Source: Thermococcus sp. M36 (GTDB taxonomy: Archaea; Methanobacteriota_B; Thermococci; Thermococcales; Thermococcaceae). From it: DNA of 64,000 nucleotides. A program made the position numbers and the translations under genes. This document shows positions 1-9,077 of this stretch, one piece after another. The stretch lies in NCBI RefSeq assembly GCF_012027355.1, contig NZ_SNUH01000001.1, forward strand, positions 186,001 to 250,000, in the 5' to 3' direction. Every line of letters begins with the position of its first letter. Position 1 is the stretch's first letter. The notes beneath the pieces are model-generated. The model saw nothing but the letters and a program-made list of their open reading frames with translations. It made no database searches and had not been told where the DNA came from.

Positions 1-1
1 G

Positions 2-511
2 CTCATCGAAGAGTTTCCAGAAGGTGGAACCATAGAGTGGGTTCGCGAGAAGTTCGGCTTCCAGGTCTTCGGGGGGAGCATCGAGAGGGTCTTCAACACG
101 TTCTACCTCGGAGGGGAGTACCCGGAGAGGCTCTTCGATTTCCCCGGGCTGTGGAGGAGGGAGAGGCCAATCGTCAGGAGGGAACTCCTGGAGAGAGCAT
201 CCGGGCGCTTCAAGCTGGGGGTGGTGACTGGGAGGAGCGACCTTGAGATGGAGCTGGCGGAGAGGATAATAGGGTTCAAATTTGAAAACGCCGTTACGAG
301 GGAGCTTTACATGAAGCCCGACCCGAGGGCGCTGTGGGAGCTCGTGAGGGGCGAGCCGGGGGTTTACATCGGCGATACAATCAACGACGGACTCTTCGTG
401 GAGAACTACCGGAAGCGATACGGAAAAGAATTTGACTTCGTCATGGTGGGGCGGGACGTAAAGGACGTCAACCAGTTCTTGGAGGAACTGCTGGGAGGGG
501 AACAAACTTAA
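2..511 (+). CDS. HAD superfamily hydrolase, C-terminal part (5' truncated by window edge)
   Basis: The reading frame is open from the first codon of the window, so the N-terminal catalytic Asp motif lies upstream and is not visible. What remains shows HAD motif II (GVVTGR, hydroxyl residue after the strand), motif III Lys in KPDP, and motif IV YIGDTINDG carrying two Mg-binding aspartates. The fragment ends FLEELLGGEQT. The family (subfamily IA phosphatases) hydrolyses small phosphate esters in the cytoplasm; the substrate cannot be told from this fragment. The next gene starts 24 bases downstream behind its own TATA-like CTTAAAA. Confidence 0.85.
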   Translation, partial: LIEEFPEGGTIEWVREKFGFQVFGGSIERVFNTFYLGGEYPERLFDFPGLWRRERPIVRRELLERASGRFKLGVVTGRSDLEMELAERIIGFKFENAVTRELYMKPDPRALWELVRGEPGVYIGDTINDGLFVENYRKRYGKEFDFVMVGRDVKDVNQFLEELLGGEQT

Positions 512-535
512 AAACCCCTCCGAAAAGCTCCAACC

Positions 536-1531
536 ATGCTCTACCTTGAGATACTCGGAAATCTGCCGGAGATGGCAAGGGACGAGGTAAAGGCCATGCT
601 GGAACTGGCCGGCGGAAGGATAGCCGGCCAGGATTACCTCTTCCTCAAAATAGACGCCGATGAAAAAGCCTTTCCCTACCTCAACAGGCTCGGCTTGGCC
701 CATGAGTACGGGGAACTCATCATCGAGGCGGACTCAGTTGATGAGCTGCTGAAGAAAGCCAAGGAAGTCAAGTGGCCGATTGAGGGGACCTTTAAAGTTG
801 ACACGGAGACGATGGCCAACTGCAGGCACAATGTTCTAGATCTCCCAAGGAAGCTGGGGGCAGTCATACACGCCCAGGGATTCAGGGTGAACCTCTCAAG
901 GCCGGACACACTCGTCCGGGTTTACTGCGGCGAGAGGCTCTACGCAGGGATAAGGCTCCGCTTCTTCGACCCGAAGGACTTTGAGAGCAGGAAAGCCCAC
1001 CACAGGCCGTTTTTCAGGCCGATTTCCCTCCACCCGAGGGTTTCCCGTGCGCTGGTGAACCTCACAAAGGCTAGGAGAGAGCTCCTCGACCCCATGATGG
1101 GCGCCGGCGGGATCCTCATGGAGGCCGGACTGCTTGGCCTGAAGGTCTACGGGGCCGATATAAAGCCGGAGATGGTCGAAGGGGCTGAGATGAACCTCAG
1201 GCACTACGGGATAAGGGACTACGAGCTCAAACTCGGCGACGCAACGAAGCTGGAAGAGCTGTTTCCGGGGAAGAAGTTCGAGGCTGTGGCCACAGACCCG
1301 CCCTACGGCACCTCGGCGACCCTCGCAGGAAGGAGGAGGGAGGAGCTGTACAGGAGGGTGCTGGAGAGCATCTACGAGGTTCTTGAGGAGGGCGGAAGGC
1401 TGGCGATAGCCTTCCCGACGAGCTTTGATGGAGAGGCTGAGGCCGAGAAGGTCGGCTTTAAGCCCGTTGGAAAGTACTACCAGCGCGTGCACAAGAGCCT
1501 CGACAGGCATTTCTACGTTTTTGAGAAGTGA
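536..1531 (+). CDS. tRNA (guanine(10)-N2)-dimethyltransferase, archaeal Trm-G10 type
   Basis: A 331-residue protein with an N-terminal THUMP RNA-binding half (about residues 1-160) and a C-terminal Rossmann methyltransferase (about 170-331). Motif I is [11 protein letters not shown] (residues 183-193) and the catalytic motif IV is DPPYGTS (254-260), the N2-guanine type seen in the Pyrococcus Trm-G10 enzyme. The predicted role is SAM-dependent mono- and dimethylation of G10 in tRNA, which stabilises the tRNA elbow in hyperthermophiles. The ATG sits about 28 bases after a TATA-like CTTAAAA, so the mRNA may be nearly leaderless. Length and domain order match the family. Confidence 0.9.
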   Translation: MLYLEILGNLPEMARDEVKAMLELAGGRIAGQDYLFLKIDADEKAFPYLNRLGLAHEYGELIIEADSVDELLKKAKEVKWPIEGTFKVDTETMANCRHNVLDLPRKLGAVIHAQGFRVNLSRPDTLVRVYCGERLYAGIRLRFFDPKDFESRKAHHRPFFRPISLHPRVSRALVNLTKARRELLDPMMGAGGILMEAGLLGLKVYGADIKPEMVEGAEMNLRHYGIRDYELKLGDATKLEELFPGKKFEAVATDPPYGTSATLAGRRREELYRRVLESIYEVLEEGGRLAIAFPTSFDGEAEAEKVGFKPVGKYYQRVHKSLDRHFYVFEK

Positions 1532-1540
1532 CCGCAGAAC

Positions 1541-2323
1541 TCACTTTCTCATCTTAAGGACAGCATAAACCCCAAAATGGTCGCTCAGACTCTTTTCCTC
1601 CATCATTCTCCCCGAGGAAACGACCTCAACGTTGCCCTTCACCAGGATGTAGTCTATCCTCACACCCGGCCTGTGCACAGGGAAAGTGTAGCCGGGGTCG
1701 TCGTTGCAGGCACGATAGGCATCGATGAAGCCCCTCTCTTTCAAGAGCTTCAGAGCAAGAGAGTCCTCAGTGTCGTTGAAATCTCCCGCCAGAACCACGG
1801 CATGATACTCACTGTCGTAAAGTCGCTCAATCTCGTTCAGGAGCCTCTCCACCTGGGCTTTCCTCACCATCGAGTTCTTGTGGTGGTCGAGGTGAACAGA
1901 AACGAAGAGTATCCTTCTTCCATGGATTTTCACTCCAGAAACGGCCGCGTGGCGCGGAAGGAGTGGCGATAGACCGCCGAGGTCATTGAGGCCTATACTC
2001 CCGACCACTTTAAAGGGATACTTTGAGAGGACTGCTACTCCCTCGGGATATCTTTCATAGAACAGGTGCGACTCGATGAAGTGTACTCTGTAGTTCTCGC
2101 CCGTCAGCTCCCCCAGCATCTCCGCGAGTCTCTCAGCGGTGCTCTTGTCACCATCAACTACCACCTCCTGCAGAGCGCAGATGTCGGGCCTCAGCTTCGA
2201 GAGCCTCTCCGCTATCCTGGGCAGTCTCACCCTGTCGTTTTTCCCCTTCCCGTGGAGATTGAAGGTGCAGGTCGTAATCAAACTCCCGCTGTTCCCGTTG
2301 TTTCCCTCACGTCTCATTTCCAT
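1541..2323 (-). CDS. endonuclease/exonuclease/phosphatase (EEP) family hydrolase
   Basis: About 260 residues with the full EEP signature: NLHGKG near the N-terminus, LQEVV (metal-binding Glu), SVHLDHHKNS, GDFNDTED, DYILVKG and the terminal SDHFG with the catalytic Asp-His pair. The fold cleaves phosphodiester or phosphomonoester bonds; substrates range from abasic DNA to sphingolipids and phosphoinositides, so the target here is open. The ATG at 2323 follows GGAG; an ATG six bases later is also possible. Codons upstream of 2323 read poorly and overlap the divergent promoter, so I excluded them. It converges on the tRNA methylase with 9 bases between stops. Confidence 0.8.
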   Translation of the reverse strand: MEMRREGNNGNSGSLITTCTFNLHGKGKNDRVRLPRIAERLSKLRPDICALQEVVVDGDKSTAERLAEMLGELTGENYRVHFIESHLFYERYPEGVAVLSKYPFKVVGSIGLNDLGGLSPLLPRHAAVSGVKIHGRRILFVSVHLDHHKNSMVRKAQVERLLNEIERLYDSEYHAVVLAGDFNDTEDSLALKLLKERGFIDAYRACNDDPGYTFPVHRPGVRIDYILVKGNVEVVSSGRMMEEKSLSDHFGVYAVLKMRK

Positions 2324-2429
2324 CGCTCCGGGGAGTGCTTTTGATTGGTGTCGATCAGTATACTCAATATCACCCATGCCATTATTACTTCCAAAAAAGA
2401 TTTTTATCCTTATCGATCAAAAGGAGAAC

Positions 2430-3620
2430 ATGAGGAGGTTGTACGCAATTTTAATCGTGGGTCTCTTCATGACAGCGCTGAGTCCCATCTCCGCATGGGA
2501 CACCACCATCAAGGTCCCCGCGAAGGAGTACCACACCATCGATGACATCACCATAGAGTACAACTCGACCTGCGGAGGCTGGGTTTTTGGTGTCGTCGAA
2601 TGGGAGTCCGGGAGCAGGGCCTTTGCGTTCCTGGCCGGCAGGAGCGGGACACTGAGGCTGTCAGAATGGCCCTATCCGGATATCCACCTGGACATAAAGG
2701 GAAACGCCTCCATCAGCTTCCAGGCCGAATGCCCGCTTAACATCAGCGTCCGCGCGGACTACGGTCCGGATTTCTATGGAGACAGGTTCTTCACGTCAGA
2801 ATGGCGGTACCGCATCGTAAGGATGCCCTTTGTAAACGTGACGAACGACACCTACGTCCTCGAAAGCCCCTGGCCCGTTCTGGCCGTGTACCTGGAAACG
2901 GATTACATATACTTCAACGGGACATACGTCCCGGACCTGACGATGGATTCTGAGCTTGACATTGGGCTCACACAAATAGAAAGCGGGCCCGAGAGGATCG
3001 CCGAGAACGTCTGGTGGTACGACCTGAGCGGTTTCCGGCCGAGGGAGCTGAGGCTGACCTTAAAGGGCCCAAGGGCAGGGTTCATCACTAAAGTTTACGG
3101 CTACGCCCTCGTCCCCTACAGGGAGCACGGGTATCTGGCGAACTTTGAAGACGGCTACACACTGTGGGTTTCCTCACTGAGGAGGTATGTGAGGATAACC
3201 TGCGAGGGGCTCTGGACGGGCGAGAACTTCACGCTCTTTAGGTTCCGGACGGACCGGGGCGAAGAGCACAGGGTTTACGTCCAGGACGGAGTGCTCTGCA
3301 TCGAGGGGTCCGGCGGAAAAAGCTGCTCCGGCGAGAAGATGCTGCCCGGGCCGTCCCGCTTTGAGATCTTGTTCCAGGACGGGTGGATTTACGTCGGACA
3401 GTGGGACAGGACACTCCTGAAGGTCGAGCTTGACACCGAGGGGATCGAGCCCTTCAGCTTCCTCGACCTTCCAAGGGAGAGACGCTACGGTGGGGATGTT
3501 TACCTGGAGGGCATGGTGGAATACAAGGATGGGAGAGGCTGGAAAGCCGTCGCCGCCGTACTCATCCCGCTACTGGCAACTGCAACCCTGCTCTACGCGA
3601 TAATAAGGAAAAAGGTCTAA
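2430..3620 (+). CDS. secreted or membrane-anchored hypothetical protein
   Basis: Not recognised. The 396-residue product starts MRRLYAILIVGLFMTALSPISAW, a clear Sec signal peptide. A long beta-rich extracytoplasmic region follows with several N-glycosylation sequons (NST, NVT, NDT, NGT) and a few cysteines (TCGG, SCSG). It ends in one hydrophobic segment (VLIPLLATATLLYAIIRKKV) followed by Lys/Arg, so it is probably anchored in the cytoplasmic membrane with the body outside. The ATG follows AAGGAG; longer in-frame extensions upstream cross the divergent EEP gene and were rejected. A TTTTTATC promoter-like element lies just upstream. Confidence 0.75.
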   Translation: MRRLYAILIVGLFMTALSPISAWDTTIKVPAKEYHTIDDITIEYNSTCGGWVFGVVEWESGSRAFAFLAGRSGTLRLSEWPYPDIHLDIKGNASISFQAECPLNISVRADYGPDFYGDRFFTSEWRYRIVRMPFVNVTNDTYVLESPWPVLAVYLETDYIYFNGTYVPDLTMDSELDIGLTQIESGPERIAENVWWYDLSGFRPRELRLTLKGPRAGFITKVYGYALVPYREHGYLANFEDGYTLWVSSLRRYVRITCEGLWTGENFTLFRFRTDRGEEHRVYVQDGVLCIEGSGGKSCSGEKMLPGPSRFEILFQDGWIYVGQWDRTLLKVELDTEGIEPFSFLDLPRERRYGGDVYLEGMVEYKDGRGWKAVAAVLIPLLATATLLYAIIRKKV

Positions 3621-3625
3621 TGGGT

Positions 3626-4267
3626 TCAGTCTTCCAGCCATATCTCCAGCCTCTGCTTTCCTTTTCCGAGGCTGGAGCGCTTGAACTTTTTCAGGTGGCC
3701 TATCTCCTTTATGTCCCTCACGTGCGTCCCGCCGCAGGGGATGACCTCGAAGTCCCTTATCTGGGTGTAGCGGGTTTCCCCTTCCCACCAGATTTTCATC
3801 TCGCCGCCCTCGTCAACGAGCCGGTTAAAGGTCTCGATGATTTTCTCCTTGTACTGATTGACGTTCTCGGGGTAGAGGATGTCGTAGCGGCCCTTTTCGA
3901 CGCTCATACCGCTACCGTAGAGCTGCCACTCACCGGGCAGAACAACGTTGAGGACGTGCTCCATGAGGTGCATTGCCGTGTGGATCCTCATGAGCTTATA
4001 CCTGTAGTCCCAGTCGAGCTTGAGCTCGATCTCATCGCCGGGCTTGAACTTCTCGGGCTCGGCAACTGCATGCCAGACGTTTCCTTCCTCGTCCTTGTAG
4101 ACGTCGAGGACTTCAACACCGTTTATCGTCCCCCTGTCGTGGGGCTGGCCGCCGCCGGTCGGGTAGAAAACCGTCCCGTCGAGAAGGAGGGCGTTGTCCC
4201 TGATTTCCAGAACCTTAGCACGGGCTTCCTTCATGTAGGCGTCCTCGTAGTAGAGCTTGCGCGTCAT
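3626..4267 (-). CDS. alaX: alanyl-tRNA editing protein AlaX (AlaX-M type)
   Basis: 213 residues resembling the stand-alone editing domain of alanyl-tRNA synthetase. Zinc ligands are visible as HTAMH (His96, His100) and CGGTH (Cys178, His182); the FYPTGGGQP loop near residue 35 is the glycine-rich motif of the family. The enzyme hydrolyses mischarged seryl- or glycyl-tRNA(Ala) in trans. The ATG at 4267 follows GAGGTGGTG and is preferred over an in-frame codon 11 residues upstream. It converges on the preceding surface-protein gene with only 5 bases between stops. Confidence 0.92.
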   Translation of the reverse strand: MTRKLYYEDAYMKEARAKVLEIRDNALLLDGTVFYPTGGGQPHDRGTINGVEVLDVYKDEEGNVWHAVAEPEKFKPGDEIELKLDWDYRYKLMRIHTAMHLMEHVLNVVLPGEWQLYGSGMSVEKGRYDILYPENVNQYKEKIIETFNRLVDEGGEMKIWWEGETRYTQIRDFEVIPCGGTHVRDIKEIGHLKKFKRSSLGKGKQRLEIWLED

Positions 4268-4336
4268 GGGCACCACCTCAGAAGAGTTGGCAGGCACCAT
4301 TTAAATGGGTATCGAAAAGGTAGAAGATGGAAGAGC

Positions 4337-5803
4337 TCAGCGCCGCTTCCAGAACGCCACGGCACCCACGAGGAGTATTAGGGCAACGGCCACCGCTATG
4401 GCCTGCTGGGTCTCGCTCAGGCCGCCCCTTTCAGCAGGGAGGGTGTACCTAACGGTCGCTGAGGTGTAGTTCGACAGCAGGGCGTTAACGTCCTCGACGG
4501 TGGCACCGTAGCGTATGAAGACGTTCGAGACCACCCTCACGGAGTTCCGCTCGCGGAAGACCCTGACCGTCAGCCGGTTCCCCTTAAGTTCAGCCGTTAT
4601 GTTGTCCGGCACCTCCAGTATCTCGGCACCCTCCGGAAAGTTCAGCGTAAGGTAGAGCGTGTGGTTGACCTCGTACTCCACCCTGTCGGTGAGCCCGTTG
4701 GTTATGCCGAGGGTCGGGTCGAACTGGTATACGTAGGAGCCATTCTCGTAGCGGGTGAAGTTCCGCAGAATGTACTCCGCGTCGATCACCAGCGGCGCGT
4801 CGGTCTCGTTGAGGCCGAGGATTTTGACCTTCCCGTCGTCCACGAGGACACCCTGATAGCCCAGTGCGAGGGAGTACGTCCTGAGGATGAACTCCGTGAC
4901 GTTCTGAACCCCGTAGGATATTATCTCGGCCTTCCTGGCCCTGACTTCCTCCTTGGGTTCTATGTACTCGTCCCTCATGTGGAGCCTCACGCTGCCATTG
5001 GCGTAGATGTCCAGCGTGACATACTCGTTCATTACGCTGCTCTGGTAGTGCTCCTCGCCCTTGTATGGGGCCTTATAGCGGATGTAGTAGTCCTTGTAGT
5101 CCCCGAAGAGCTCCTTGTATCCCTCCGGCGGAAGGAAGGGCTCAAGGTATATGCTGGACTTCACAACCACGGTGCCCCCCTCTACCTCGGAGCTGACGGA
5201 AAACCTGCTGGCGTTGTACTGCTTGATGAAAGGCCTGGGGTAAGATATCAGGGTGGAGTTCTCGGGGAGCTTTATGATGAACGTGTTGTTTATGTCAACC
5301 GCGAACGGAAGCCCCGTGTCCGGTATGTTGAGGTTGGCGTAGCCCCTTGTGGGGTCCACCTGAACCTCCCAGTAGTCGCTGTAGGAGTAGTACTTGGCAA
5401 AGTTTATCGCAACCGCACTGAAGACGACCGTGATGTTGTTGCCCTCCTGGATGCCGTAGGCCTTTATGCTCTCGTTCGTCAGGTTCATCCCCGACTGGGT
5501 GAGGCTCTCAATGTACCTCCTGAGCTGTTCCTTTTCGAATCTGGCTATTGCCTCCTCCACGGTCATGTTGCCGTTCCGGGTCTCGTTAAGGATCATGTCT
5601 ATCTGCTTCTGTATCTCGTCCTTGGGCCCGAGGAGGACGGTCTTCATAGTAATGCTGGCGTCCCCGTTGGGCATTATCTCTATCGTAAAAACGAACTCCT
5701 GACTGTAGGTTTTTGGTTTGAAGTCCTGCGAGAGTCCGAAGCCCGATCCGATGAGAGGCACCAGCAGAACAACCGCCAAGAACACTGCAAGTGGCTTCCT
5801 CAT
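4337..5803 (-). CDS. membrane-anchored extracytoplasmic hypothetical protein
   Basis: Not recognised as a named family. The 488-residue product has an N-terminal signal peptide (MRKPLAVFLAVVLLVPLIGS), a long extracytoplasmic region rich in Tyr, Asn and acidic residues with many NxT/NxS sequons, and a C-terminal transmembrane helix (AIAVAVALILLVGAVAFW) ending KRR. Type I membrane topology is inferred. The ATG follows GGAGGTAGTGTGTA. The general architecture resembles the protein encoded at 2430-3620, but I see no clear sequence relationship between the two. Confidence 0.75.
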   Translation of the reverse strand: MRKPLAVFLAVVLLVPLIGSGFGLSQDFKPKTYSQEFVFTIEIMPNGDASITMKTVLLGPKDEIQKQIDMILNETRNGNMTVEEAIARFEKEQLRRYIESLTQSGMNLTNESIKAYGIQEGNNITVVFSAVAINFAKYYSYSDYWEVQVDPTRGYANLNIPDTGLPFAVDINNTFIIKLPENSTLISYPRPFIKQYNASRFSVSSEVEGGTVVVKSSIYLEPFLPPEGYKELFGDYKDYYIRYKAPYKGEEHYQSSVMNEYVTLDIYANGSVRLHMRDEYIEPKEEVRARKAEIISYGVQNVTEFILRTYSLALGYQGVLVDDGKVKILGLNETDAPLVIDAEYILRNFTRYENGSYVYQFDPTLGITNGLTDRVEYEVNHTLYLTLNFPEGAEILEVPDNITAELKGNRLTVRVFRERNSVRVVSNVFIRYGATVEDVNALLSNYTSATVRYTLPAERGGLSETQQAIAVAVALILLVGAVAFWKRR

Positions 5804-5918
5804 TACACACTACCTCCGTTCCATGTGCTGGTAATTAGCGCCGCACCGGAGTATTTAACTTTATCCCAGACACGGGGAGAACTGGGGGGAAATGGAAAAA
5901 CGGGAAGAAAAGACTCGG

Positions 5919-7193
5919 TCACTCCTTCCACTTGGAGAGGTCGAGCTCACCCTCGGTCTTCGCCACTATCGTCGTTCCCGCCAGGTCGCCGGTAACGTTG
6001 ACCATCGTCCTGCCCATGTCGAGGATGGCGTCAATGCCGAGTATCATGGCGTAGGCTAGGGCAACCGGAGTCCCTTCAGCCAGATTGAGGCCGACGCTCT
6101 GGAGCACCATGGCAAGCATTATGGCCCCGGCACCGGGCACGCCGGCGGTTCCTATCGAGGCCAGCACCGCGGTGAGTATGACCACCAGCTGCTGGCCGAG
6201 GGTGAGGTGCTGGCCTATGGCATAGGCCACGAAGAGCACCGTAACTCCCTGATAGAGCGCCGTGCCGTCCATGTTTATCGTCGCACCGAGGGGCAGTGTG
6301 AAGGAGAATATTCCCCTGTCAACACCCATCTCCTCCTCGGCGACGCGCATGGTGACCGGCAGGGTTCCGCTGGAGCTCCTCGTGACGAAGGCCGTTATCA
6401 TGGCGTCCTTGGCCTTCTTGAGGAACTTGATGAGGTCAATGCCGAAGACCCTGAGGAGAACGCCATAGACAAACACTATCTGGAGGATCAGGCCGAGATA
6501 GACGGCAACCACAACCTTGACGAGAGGCCCGGCAACGTTGGGCCCGAACTTGCCTATGACGTAGTAGATAAGCGCGAAGACACCTATCGGGGCGTACTGC
6601 ATGACGCCGGCGACTATCTTGTACATTGCCTCTGCGGAGGCGTCAAAGACCCGGTAGAGCGTCTCCGACGCAGTTCTCAGCCTCTCGTCCTCACTGTTCA
6701 TGAGGTAGCTTATGGCTATTCCAAAGACTATGGCGAAGAATATCGTCGGGAGCACCTGGCCGCCGGAGAGGGCCGCGAAGGGATTGGTGGGAACTATGTT
6801 GAGCAGCGTCTGAACCAGCGAAGGTGCCTCGGCCTGTATGGCCTTTCCTGCGCCGGTCCCGAGGTCTATGTTGGCCCCCGGCTTGAAGATGTTGCCCATC
6901 AGCAGGCCGAAGAAGACCGCGAAGGCCGACGTGAAGAGGTAGTACACTATGATTTTGACCCCGACCCTTCCGAGCCTCGCCGGGTTGATGCTGGCGGCAC
7001 CGACGACCAGCGAGAACAGTATGATGGGCATCACGAGCATCTTGAGCAGCCTGATGAACAGGTCGCCCAGCGGTTTAAGGGTCGCCGCGTAGTCGGGCAC
7101 GAGCACACCGGCAACAACACCGAGAATCAAGCCGGCGAGAATCTTTTGAAGAACAGGTATCTCCAGGTACGTTTTCAGCAGTCCCTTTGCCAT
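5919..7193 (-). CDS. Na+-coupled aspartate/dicarboxylate symporter, GltPh/GltTk type
   Basis: About 424 residues, closely matching the archaeal aspartate transporters GltPh and GltTk. The diagnostic parts are present: HP1 with SSSGTLP, the NMDGT sodium-site motif, HP2 around [11 protein letters not shown], and TM8 with [14 protein letters not shown] carrying the substrate-binding Asp, Arg, Thr and Asn. It should import L-aspartate with sodium across the cytoplasmic membrane as a trimeric elevator. The ATG at 7193 lies about 8 bases from GGGGGG; a GTG nine bases upstream overlaps that site and is less likely. A TTAATATATC promoter (reverse strand, about 7245-7258) fits. Confidence 0.93.
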   Translation of the reverse strand: MAKGLLKTYLEIPVLQKILAGLILGVVAGVLVPDYAATLKPLGDLFIRLLKMLVMPIILFSLVVGAASINPARLGRVGVKIIVYYLFTSAFAVFFGLLMGNIFKPGANIDLGTGAGKAIQAEAPSLVQTLLNIVPTNPFAALSGGQVLPTIFFAIVFGIAISYLMNSEDERLRTASETLYRVFDASAEAMYKIVAGVMQYAPIGVFALIYYVIGKFGPNVAGPLVKVVVAVYLGLILQIVFVYGVLLRVFGIDLIKFLKKAKDAMITAFVTRSSSGTLPVTMRVAEEEMGVDRGIFSFTLPLGATINMDGTALYQGVTVLFVAYAIGQHLTLGQQLVVILTAVLASIGTAGVPGAGAIMLAMVLQSVGLNLAEGTPVALAYAMILGIDAILDMGRTMVNVTGDLAGTTIVAKTEGELDLSKWKE

Positions 7194-7296
7194 CAAGGAC
7201 ACCCCCCATTAAGCCGCTGAATATACCGGCAGACTGGTTAGTTCGCTGATGATATATTAATCTTCCGGGAAATTTTATGTCATATTGACAGATACG

Positions 7297-8046
7297 TTAG
7301 ACAAACCTTAATGAAACATCACCATACATGACCCTTTTTAGATGTCCGTCAACGTCCAGGAGAAGGGAGCCGTCATCAAGGATGTCCAGCGCACGCCCCG
7401 TTACAGTGGCACTGTCCTCTGTAACTTTAACCACCATGCCAAGTATGAACGTCCTCTCGCGAACCTTGGCCATCAGAAGGTCGGGCCTGGCGAGAAAGAC
7501 TCTGTACCAGCCGCCGAGCCGGAAGAGGAGCCGTTCAAGGACTTTCTCAAGGGGCAGCTCGCTTCCAGTAAGCTGGATCATCGAAACCGCGCTGTCGCGG
7601 AGCTCCTCCGGCACGGGATTGTTGACGTTGAGACCTATCCCGAGGACAGCGTATTCCCCGGCTTTGCCCTCCGTCAGAACACCGGCTATCTTTTTTCCGT
7701 TCACCCACACGTCGTTCGGCCACTTGATCCCCGACGCTATGCCGAAGTCCGCAAGGGTATCAACGGTGGCCAGTGCACCGACGAAGACCAGCCTTGGATC
7801 AACCTTCGGAGGTTTGAGGATGACGCTCACCCACAGGCCGCCCTCAGGAGAGGCCCACCGCCGGCCTTTCCTGCCCCTCCCAGCAGTCTGGCGCCTCGCA
7901 ACCACCACCGTCCCCTCCGGGGAATCCGGGGCTATTCGCCTGGCGTACTCGTTGGTCGAGTCAACCTCGTCAAGCCGGATTATCTTCCACCTCACGTCCC
8001 AGGCACCATCGCCCACATTCACCACCCCAAAGGTTTTCAGACCCAA
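7297..8046 (-). CDS. birA: biotin--protein ligase (BirA without DNA-binding domain)
   Basis: 249 residues with the biotin ligase catalytic core: STNEYA, GRGRKGRRW (the adenylate-binding loop), GLWVSVIL, KWPNDVWVNGKKIAGVL and GIGLNVNN, then a short C-terminal domain ending VMYGDVSLRF. There is no N-terminal HTH, so it is a monofunctional group I ligase without repressor function. It would biotinylate the carboxytransferase encoded at 9078-10856. The start is uncertain: TTG at 8046 gives MGLKT, as I recall for the Pyrococcus enzyme, while a GTG at 8016 has a better Shine-Dalgarno (GGGGTGGTG). It is divergent from the aldolase gene. Confidence 0.92.
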   Translation of the reverse strand: MGLKTFGVVNVGDGAWDVRWKIIRLDEVDSTNEYARRIAPDSPEGTVVVARRQTAGRGRKGRRWASPEGGLWVSVILKPPKVDPRLVFVGALATVDTLADFGIASGIKWPNDVWVNGKKIAGVLTEGKAGEYAVLGIGLNVNNPVPEELRDSAVSMIQLTGSELPLEKVLERLLFRLGGWYRVFLARPDLLMAKVRERTFILGMVVKVTEDSATVTGRALDILDDGSLLLDVDGHLKRVMYGDVSLRFV

Positions 8047-8092
8047 CCTTAAAGGGCCTTCCGCCCAAAAACCTTAAATCTTCAAAGGAATA

Positions 8093-8109
8093 TATCACTC
8101 TCGGTGATT
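8093..8109. promoter_or_regulatory. TGM-type operator (TrmB/Tgr family) at the aldolase start
   Basis: The sequence TATCAC-N5-GTGATT matches the Thermococcales glycolytic motif TATCAC-N5-GTGATA at all but the last base. It lies downstream of the presumed TATA element (CTTAAAT, about 8083-8089), and its right half overlaps the Shine-Dalgarno GGTGAT of the aldolase. In Thermococcus, TGMs downstream of the TATA box are known to mediate repression of glycolytic genes when sugar is absent. Confidence 0.75.
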
Positions 8110-8112
8110 AGT

Positions 8113-8958
8113 ATGGACGCGTACCAGAACGTTGGCATTAAGCGCAGGATTGGGAGGTTCTTCCGCAGGGACGGGAGGGCGCTTATCTTCGCCATGGATC
8201 ACGGCTTCGAGCACGGCCCGACCGACTTCGAGGAGCACTGGGAGCACGTCAACCCGAGGATAATCCTCAGGAAGGTCATCAGGGCCGGTGTGGATGGCGT
8301 TATGATGCTCCCCGGCCTGGCCAGGGTGGCCGGCGACGAGCTCAAGCCTAACGTGGGGCTCATGATAAAGCTCACCAGCAAGACCGAACTTAGGCCGAAG
8401 GACGACCAGCTCCTCCAGAGCCAGCTGGGCTTTGTTGAGGACGCTGTGAAGCTCGGTGCGGATGCCATAGCCGCAACGGTTTACTGGGGCTCACCGCAGG
8501 AAGACGCGATGATGCGCCAGTTCGCGGAGATAGCGAGCTACGCCCACGACCTCGGCTTCCCGGTCGTCCAGTTCGCCTACCCGAGGGGCCCGTACATCAA
8601 CGAGCGCTACGGCAAAAAGGAGGACTACCGCGTGGTTATGTACGGGGCCAGGGCAGCAGTCGAGAGCGGCGCAGACATGATAAAGACCTACTGGACCGGC
8701 TCAAGGGAGACCTTTGCGAAGGTGGTTGAAGCCGCAGCTGGAGTCCCTGTTCTCCTGAGCGGCGGTGCCAAGACCGAGAACCCCGTTGATTTCCTGAAAC
8801 TCGTCTGGGAGGTCATCGAGGCAGGCGGCGCTGGAGCCGTCGTCGGCAGGAACATCTTCCAGCGCGAGAATCCGGAGCCGTTCATACGCGCCCTCATAAA
8901 GGTCGTGCACAGGAACGAAGACCCCGAAGAGGCGGCGAGGGCGGAGGGCCTCCTCTGA
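8113..8958 (+). CDS. fba: class I fructose-bisphosphate aldolase, archaeal type
   Basis: 281 residues of the archaeal FBPA (DhnA) family, a TIM barrel that forms a Schiff base with fructose 1,6-bisphosphate and cleaves it to the two triose phosphates. Visible markers are [10 protein letters not shown] near residue 27, the Schiff-base Lys191 in [16 protein letters not shown] and the phosphate-binding VVGRNIFQR. The ATG at 8113 sits four bases after GGTGAT, a spacing seen repeatedly in this window; an upstream GTG at 8104 overlaps that site. It acts in the modified Embden-Meyerhof pathway and probably in gluconeogenesis. The TGM at 8093 suggests sugar-dependent control. Confidence 0.95.
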   Translation: MDAYQNVGIKRRIGRFFRRDGRALIFAMDHGFEHGPTDFEEHWEHVNPRIILRKVIRAGVDGVMMLPGLARVAGDELKPNVGLMIKLTSKTELRPKDDQLLQSQLGFVEDAVKLGADAIAATVYWGSPQEDAMMRQFAEIASYAHDLGFPVVQFAYPRGPYINERYGKKEDYRVVMYGARAAVESGADMIKTYWTGSRETFAKVVEAAAGVPVLLSGGAKTENPVDFLKLVWEVIEAGGAGAVVGRNIFQRENPEPFIRALIKVVHRNEDPEEAARAEGLL

Positions 8959-9077
8959 AGTCTATCCTTTTTCGTCTATTGACGAACTATTCTTCCCCTC
9001 ACGTCGGAACTTTTTTAAGGTTTAGCGGCCTTTAGTGGGCATAAACGTAGTGGCGCACAGGGAACCGGGTGATGGCC

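Noticed and set aside
896-1510. 204-codon open frame opposite the tRNA methylase
   Set aside because: No motif or Shine-Dalgarno, and the opposite strand encodes a complete recognisable methyltransferase.
4661-5995. 444-codon open frame on the plus strand
   Set aside because: It lies opposite the 488-residue surface protein, which has a signal peptide, membrane anchor, Shine-Dalgarno and natural composition. The plus-strand product is rich in Val, Gly, Arg and His with no domain, typical of antisense frames in GC-rich DNA.
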